Shown here: one piece after another, positions 6,176-9,365 of the stretch | Layout: each line of letters opens with the position of its first letter | How positions within the stretch are numbered: the stretch's first letter is position 1 | From: JAMPXD01 sp041481895 | GTDB taxonomy: Bacteria > Desulfobacterota > Desulfuromonadia > Geobacterales > Geobacteraceae | Assembly: GCA_041481895.1 (NCBI GenBank) | Contig: JBGPCQ010000118.1 | Coordinates: 1-9,365, forward strand | Length of the DNA stretch: 9,365 nucleotides | Reading direction: 5' to 3' | Made by a program: the position numbers and the translations under genes | Notes under the pieces: generated by a model | Database searches by the model: none | What the model saw: the letters and a program-made list of their open reading frames with translations, nothing else | What the model was told of the DNA's origin: nothing

Positions 6176-6734
6176 AGATGAGTTTTCTGGTCTTCAGGAA
6201 ATCCCTCGCCACCTTTTTCGGTTTTTCATCGGCTTTCACCGATTTGAGAAGCTTCGCACTTGTATCGTCATTCACCATGCCGGCAAGTTTATTGATAAGC
6301 TTGGGGAGGGCGGGAAGATTATTGATGGTTTCAACGGATATAACCGGCGCATAATACTGACTGCCCCCGAAAGGCTCAAGCCAGACGAGATTCAGACCCT
6401 GGCGGTACTCTTTCTTGGCGGCTTCATACGATGCCTTCGCGTTCCCCTCCGCCGGCCGGTTCAGTAACTTGAGTGCCCTGTCGGCATTCTCGATAAACAC
6501 CCCTACTTCCCCCCTTTTTACCGCACTGTACATATCCCTGGCATCTTTGTAGGCTACGACCTTGACAGCGGTCCCGGTCCTCTCGTTCACCAGAATGGAG
6601 ATTATCTCGGCGAACATGAGCTCATTGGGAGAATTGGTAACCCCGATGTAGAGTGTTTTGCCGACGCAAGCTTCCGTACCCTGGTGAAAAACCAGGCTTG
6701 ACAGTATGCACAGAAATAAGAAAATATTTTTCAT
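6174..6734 (-). CDS. Short exported OpuAC-like substrate-binding protein (one lobe apparently missing)
   Basis: This 186-residue protein has a signal peptide of about 22 residues ending near GTEA. The mature N-terminus (residues 27-91: TLYIGVTNSPNELMFAEI, then AVKRGEVGVFIENADRALKL) resembles the first lobe of OpuAC-type glycine betaine/osmoprotectant-binding proteins. LVWLEPFG at 117-123 matches the W-L-x-P-x-G segment. The C-terminus (YYAPVIS, LINKLAGMVND, VARDFLKTRKLI at 175-186) resembles the end of that family. The roughly 100 residues that normally lie between these parts and form the second lobe are absent, in frame. No permease or ATPase gene is nearby, so it may act as a sensor or partner protein. 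The start is supported by GAGGTGA at 6738-6744, with the GAGG core 6 nt from the ATG. The family match comes from remembered motifs and is moderately certain. Confidence 0.72.
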   Translation of the reverse strand: MKNIFLFLCILSSLVFHQGTEACVGKTLYIGVTNSPNELMFAEIISILVNERTGTAVKVVAYKDARDMYSAVKRGEVGVFIENADRALKLLNRPAEGNAKASYEAAKKEYRQGLNLVWLEPFGGSQYYAPVISVETINNLPALPKLINKLAGMVNDDTSAKLLKSVKADEKPKKVARDFLKTRKLI

Positions 6735-6737
6735 TAA

Positions 6738-6744
6738 TCACCTC
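6738..6744 (-). promoter_or_regulatory. Strong ribosome binding site for the OpuAC-like gene
   Basis: GAGGTGA lies just upstream of the ATG at 6734. It is the clearest Shine-Dalgarno sequence in the window and sits in the only AT-rich gap. This suggests the gene can be translated independently of its upstream neighbour. Confidence 0.7.
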
Positions 6745-6748
6745 GTTA

Positions 6749-6775
6749 CAGCGTCGAGTCTGATTGATAACGCTG
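6749..6775 (-). repeat. Perfect 6-bp inverted repeat upstream of the OpuAC-like gene
   Basis: CAGCGT and ACGCTG flank a 15-nt spacer between the candidate -10 hexamer and the ribosome binding site. No T-tract follows on the minus strand, so it is not a convincing intrinsic terminator. It could be an operator or a weak 5'-UTR hairpin. Confidence 0.35.
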
Positions 6776-6787
6776 AAATAAAAGAAA

Positions 6788-6816
6788 ATCATATCAGATT
6801 GAAAAACTAATTACTA
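6788..6816 (-). promoter_or_regulatory. Possible sigma-70-type promoter in the AT-rich gap
   Basis: Reading the minus strand, TATGAT occurs at 6793-6788, a good -10 match, within a 79-nt gap much richer in A/T than its surroundings. The -35 is poor: TAGTAA at 6816-6811 with a 17-nt spacer. The site would give internal transcription from the OpuAC-like gene onward. Only the -10 and the base composition support it. Confidence 0.25.
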
Positions 6817-7560
6817 ATCATTTTCCTTGGAGTTCTGATTCCCTTCTTCCATGGTGCTGTCAGTAAATTTTATACGGATATCGTACGTGCTGTCTATTTT
6901 GACGGAATCCAGATTCAATTCCATATAAACAGTCCCATCCTCCGGAGGGTATGCTGTGGAAGCCCCAAGATGATACCTTCCGGAGGGGAGATGCAGGGTG
7001 TAGCGGCCATCTTCATCACTCCATGCGGAGATGAAGTCGGGCAACCGTGCTCCATCCTTCTCCCTGCGGACGAAGGCATAGGCACCCCGCACCGGCCTGC
7101 CGTTCTTGTCCAGAATCCGCCCGCCGACACTTCTGTAATCATCATTGGATTTCCGCAGGTTTCGGGCCATCTCCCTGACATCCGCAACGGTAAAATCGAG
7201 CGCTAACTCCTGCCCAGCGGCTGCCTCGATCTCCCGGGCTTCTCCGGAATGTCTTCCGCCCGACATGAGTGGTCCATACCTTGCTCCGCTTCGTACGCGT
7301 GCCACGACCCAGTATCTTCCTGCCGGGATTTCGATACGGTAAAGCCCATCCCGGCCTGTTTTTGGCGAAATGAAATCCGCCGGCCTTCTCGTTTGGGTGT
7401 TGTCGTATACGAATATTTCTCCGCCTTCGACCGGCTTTTCGTCGACATCGATGATCCGTCCTTTCAGGACGAAATTGGCAGAGGCCTCTCCAGTTGACGG
7501 ATAACAGTAGAGAGTCGTCAGGGAGAACACGAGCAGGAGCGATAAAGCGGTCCGTTTCAT
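6814..7560 (-). CDS. Exported protein with two carboxypeptidase-regulatory-like domains
   Basis: This 248-residue protein has a signal peptide: MKR, then a hydrophobic run to about residue 20, with a likely signal peptidase I site near GEA-SA at 24-28. The Cys at 19 is preceded by TLY, which is a poor lipobox. Two homologous beta-sandwich domains follow at about residues 30-97 and 144-211. Each shows GRI(I/L)D, (K/R)PV-x-G, a DFIS segment, DG-x-Y and P(A/S)GRY, the pattern of CarboxypepD_reg/transthyretin-like folds. There is no peptidase domain, so it is most likely a structural or binding module. The C-terminus is acidic and Asn/Glu-rich. The ATG overlaps the stop of the upstream beta-helix gene (ATGA) and follows a GGAAAGG stretch. 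A 79-nt AT-rich gap separates it from the next gene. The molecular role is unknown. Confidence 0.83.
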   Translation of the reverse strand: MKRTALSLLLVFSLTTLYCYPSTGEASANFVLKGRIIDVDEKPVEGGEIFVYDNTQTRRPADFISPKTGRDGLYRIEIPAGRYWVVARVRSGARYGPLMSGGRHSGEAREIEAAAGQELALDFTVADVREMARNLRKSNDDYRSVGGRILDKNGRPVRGAYAFVRREKDGARLPDFISAWSDEDGRYTLHLPSGRYHLGASTAYPPEDGTVYMELNLDSVKIDSTYDIRIKFTDSTMEEGNQNSKEND

Positions 7561-9365
7561 TTCCTTTCCATCCCCCCCCGCCTGCCCGGTTCCCGGAGAT
7601 ACGGTTCATAATGGACTATCCCGATCCCCGGCTCCATCCTGCCGTCAAGGATGGTGGCGCGAGGAGAATCAGACCCCCACCAGTTCTCCCGGGCGTCCAC
7701 ATCTTCATCGTTGAAATCACCTAACCGCACGTTGTAATCGGTATTAGCGGAAAGATTATTCCTCCGGATGGTCAGTCCTCCCCCTTTTTCCCTGACGAAG
7801 ATCCCGGTCCCGTTTCTTGTTATGAGGTTCTCCGCAATTACTGCATTCCCCCGGTACGACCTGATGCCGACCGAATTGTCCGAGAAAACCGAGTTCCTGA
7901 CCTCAACCGGGCCGCTCCGGAAGCGGATGCCGCCGGAATTGTAGCGAAAGAGCGAGTCATTGACGGCAAGCCTGGTGAAATGACTGTGGAGTCCCCACGT
8001 GGCATATTCAATGACGCAGTGGGTAAAACTGCTGCCATCGGCATGTTCAAGCAGGATCTCACCCCAGGCGGCTGCCTCTTTCCTGGAGACGGAGGAAAAA
8101 TATATCCGACCCTCCCGTTCCCCATTTGCAATAATCCTGCCTTTAACGTCCAGCCCGGCTTCCTCCGCAAAAAGCACCCGCGTGCGCGGTGCGACGGTGA
8201 GCGTCGCGCCTGGCGAAACCTTCACCGTAGTGCTTATGGCGATATCGCCGCGCCAGGTAAGGCTTGTTTCGATTGCCGAAAGCGGCCAGGGGAAAGGAAA
8301 AGGGATCTCGGCTGGTTCCCCATGGTCCACTTTCCCCTTCGTTGCGTCATTCTTTTTATCGAAGATGACCTTGTCCGGCTTTTCCCCTCCCCACCAGTTA
8401 CGGTGCGCCATGACATCAGAACTGCCGTCGAGGTCGATAGCATAGAGTCCGTTGCCGCTGAAGTTGTTTTCTTCTAGCGTCCCGGCAAAGGACTGGATAC
8501 CCGCGCCCCGTTCGCCGTTGTCGCTGATCAGGTTGCTGCTGATGCGCCCCCGCGTCTCCTGGAGGTTCAAGCCGTTGACACCGTTGCCGGCGATGAAGTT
8601 GCCGGAAATCTCCATATTATCGGTGTTCTTCAGGGAGAAACCGACCTCGCCGTTGTTGCTGATGGAGTTGCGGACAAAGGACCCGAAGAAGGCGTCAATG
8701 ACGAGGAGCCCGTACCGGTTGCCGTCGATCAGGTTCTCTTCGAATACTGTCGCCCCCTCCCGGATCCTTGCCCCCTCCTTGCCGTTGGCGACAATTCTGT
8801 TCCCGCGGGCAACGAGATGGGTACGGAAAAGATTGATCCCCTGGAAGTTGTCATACACCATGTTGTCGGTGAAGGTGACGTCCGAATCCCTCCCCTGAAC
8901 GGCACTCTTGTTGGCAAAGAAACGGTTGCCCCGGATGAGTACCGTCGCTTCCTGAAACTGGATACCGCGATAGGTGTTGGTGAAGACGGAGCCGGTTATT
9001 GCCACCCGTGAAAAATGAAAGTGGAGCCCCCGGTAGGCGTCCTCGATGCGGCAATATTCAATGAGGTTCCAGGCGCCGGCGCTGTTCATGATGTTGATGG
9101 CGTCCCACCCACCCCTGCGTCCCTTTCCCCCGGTGGAGCGGAAAATGATCGGCGCGGCTGCGGTCCCCTTGGCGATGATCACCCCCTGGATGAGGAGACC
9201 GTTCTCACCGATGCCGTCACCGTTCGTATCTTTTTCTCCGAATTCGACGACAGTCCCCGGCAGGATCACCAGCCTGCTCCCTTCCGGCACCCTGACGAGA
9301 CCGTTCACAACTACCCTCTCCCGCCAGACCGTTTCGCCGTTGAGGACTTCATCTCCATAGCGGCG
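7557..9365 (-). CDS. NosD-like right-handed beta-helix protein, two tandem domains, 5'-partial
   Basis: The frame stays open to the window edge, so the N-terminus and any signal peptide are missing; 602 residues are visible. A GTG at 9308 is in frame, but the conserved entry strand of the fold (Trp at visible residue 14, then VPEG and LPGTVVEF) straddles it, so it is not the true start. The protein is built from short repeats of the type N-x-(I/F)-x-x-N-x-x-G-(I/L), typical of NosD/periplasmic copper-binding and pectate-lyase-like parallel beta-helices. It contains two copies of one domain. Each opens with W-x-G/R, a P-x-G/S-x-L-x-(I/V)-x-P strand and a G-x-I-I-A-x-G turn, and each closes with NWWG (visible residues 323-326 and 561-564). 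It is probably periplasmic or surface-exposed. The homologue NosD assists copper insertion into nitrous oxide reductase, but no specific role can be assigned here. The stop overlaps the next start as ATGA, implying translational coupling. Confidence 0.85.
   Translation of the reverse strand, partial: RRYGDEVLNGETVWRERVVVNGLVRVPEGSRLVILPGTVVEFGEKDTNGDGIGENGLLIQGVIIAKGTAAAPIIFRSTGGKGRRGGWDAINIMNSAGAWNLIEYCRIEDAYRGLHFHFSRVAITGSVFTNTYRGIQFQEATVLIRGNRFFANKSAVQGRDSDVTFTDNMVYDNFQGINLFRTHLVARGNRIVANGKEGARIREGATVFEENLIDGNRYGLLVIDAFFGSFVRNSISNNGEVGFSLKNTDNMEISGNFIAGNGVNGLNLQETRGRISSNLISDNGERGAGIQSFAGTLEENNFSGNGLYAIDLDGSSDVMAHRNWWGGEKPDKVIFDKKNDATKGKVDHGEPAEIPFPFPWPLSAIETSLTWRGDIAISTTVKVSPGATLTVAPRTRVLFAEEAGLDVKGRIIANGEREGRIYFSSVSRKEAAAWGEILLEHADGSSFTHCVIEYATWGLHSHFTRLAVNDSLFRYNSGGIRFRSGPVEVRNSVFSDNSVGIRSYRGNAVIAENLITRNGTGIFVREKGGGLTIRRNNLSANTDYNVRLGDFNDEDVDARENWWGSDSPRATILDGRMEPGIGIVHYEPYLREPGRRGGMERK

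Noticed and set aside
7572..7579. G8 tract (coding strand) at the end of the large beta-helix gene as a phase-variation switch
   Set aside because: It encodes ordinary Arg-Gly-Gly codons only a few residues before the stop, so a length change would alter just the tail. There is no sign of a switched product.
9306..9308. GTG at 9308 as the true start of the large beta-helix protein
   Set aside because: The frame continues to the window edge with conserved beta-helix entry residues (GETVW) before this codon, and there is no signal peptide after it. The gene is simply cut by the window.

Overview
The window looks like part of one long minus-strand operon from a Geobacter-like member of the Desulfuromonadia. 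The assignment rests on a PqqD-like protein, a radical SAM/SPASM enzyme and a radical-SAM-less SPASM protein encoded in a row. That is the gene set I know as the 'GeoRSP' system of Geobacter and relatives. The GC-rich coding sequence and the abundance of exported proteins fit this source. The assignment comes from remembered family knowledge and was not checked by a search.

All eleven genes read right to left. In transcription order they are: (1) a large secreted right-handed beta-helix (NosD-like) protein whose 5' end lies outside the window (7557-9365); (2) an exported protein with two carboxypeptidase-regulatory-like domains (6814-7560); (3) a small exported OpuAC-like binding protein that seems to lack one lobe (6174-6734); (4) a NicO/RcnA-type nickel/cobalt transporter with a very His-rich loop (5241-6086); (5) an exported TPR protein (4690-5244); (6) a second exported NosD-like beta-helix protein (3698-4687); (7) the PqqD-like peptide chaperone (3372-3686); (8) the radical SAM/SPASM enzyme (2375-3382); (9) the degenerate SPASM partner (1466-2371); (10) a PhnD-like solute-binding lipoprotein (469-1374); (11) a membrane-anchored TPR-like protein whose 3' end lies outside the window (1-429).

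Most junctions are overlaps or very short gaps: ATGA overlaps at 7557-7560 and 5241-5244, an 11-nt overlap at 3372-3382, a 2-nt gap at 4688-4689, a 3-nt gap at 2372-2374 and an 11-nt gap at 3687-3697. The larger gaps are 39 nt (430-468), 91 nt (1375-1465), 87 nt (6087-6173) and 79 nt (6735-6813). Each of these four holds a small repeat, an inverted repeat or a promoter-like sequence. No gene-free stretch exceeds 300 bases, and I see no tRNA, rRNA, IS element or CRISPR array.

A cytoplasmic peptide-modification cassette (genes 7-9) therefore sits inside a set of periplasmic or cell-surface proteins: two beta-helix proteins, two binding proteins without transporter partners, two TPR proteins and a metal transporter. 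No precursor peptide is encoded next to the cassette. A reasonable but unproven reading is an envelope assembly or maturation system, possibly metal-linked, that uses a radical-SAM-modified peptide or protein. The product of GeoRSP is, to my knowledge, unknown.
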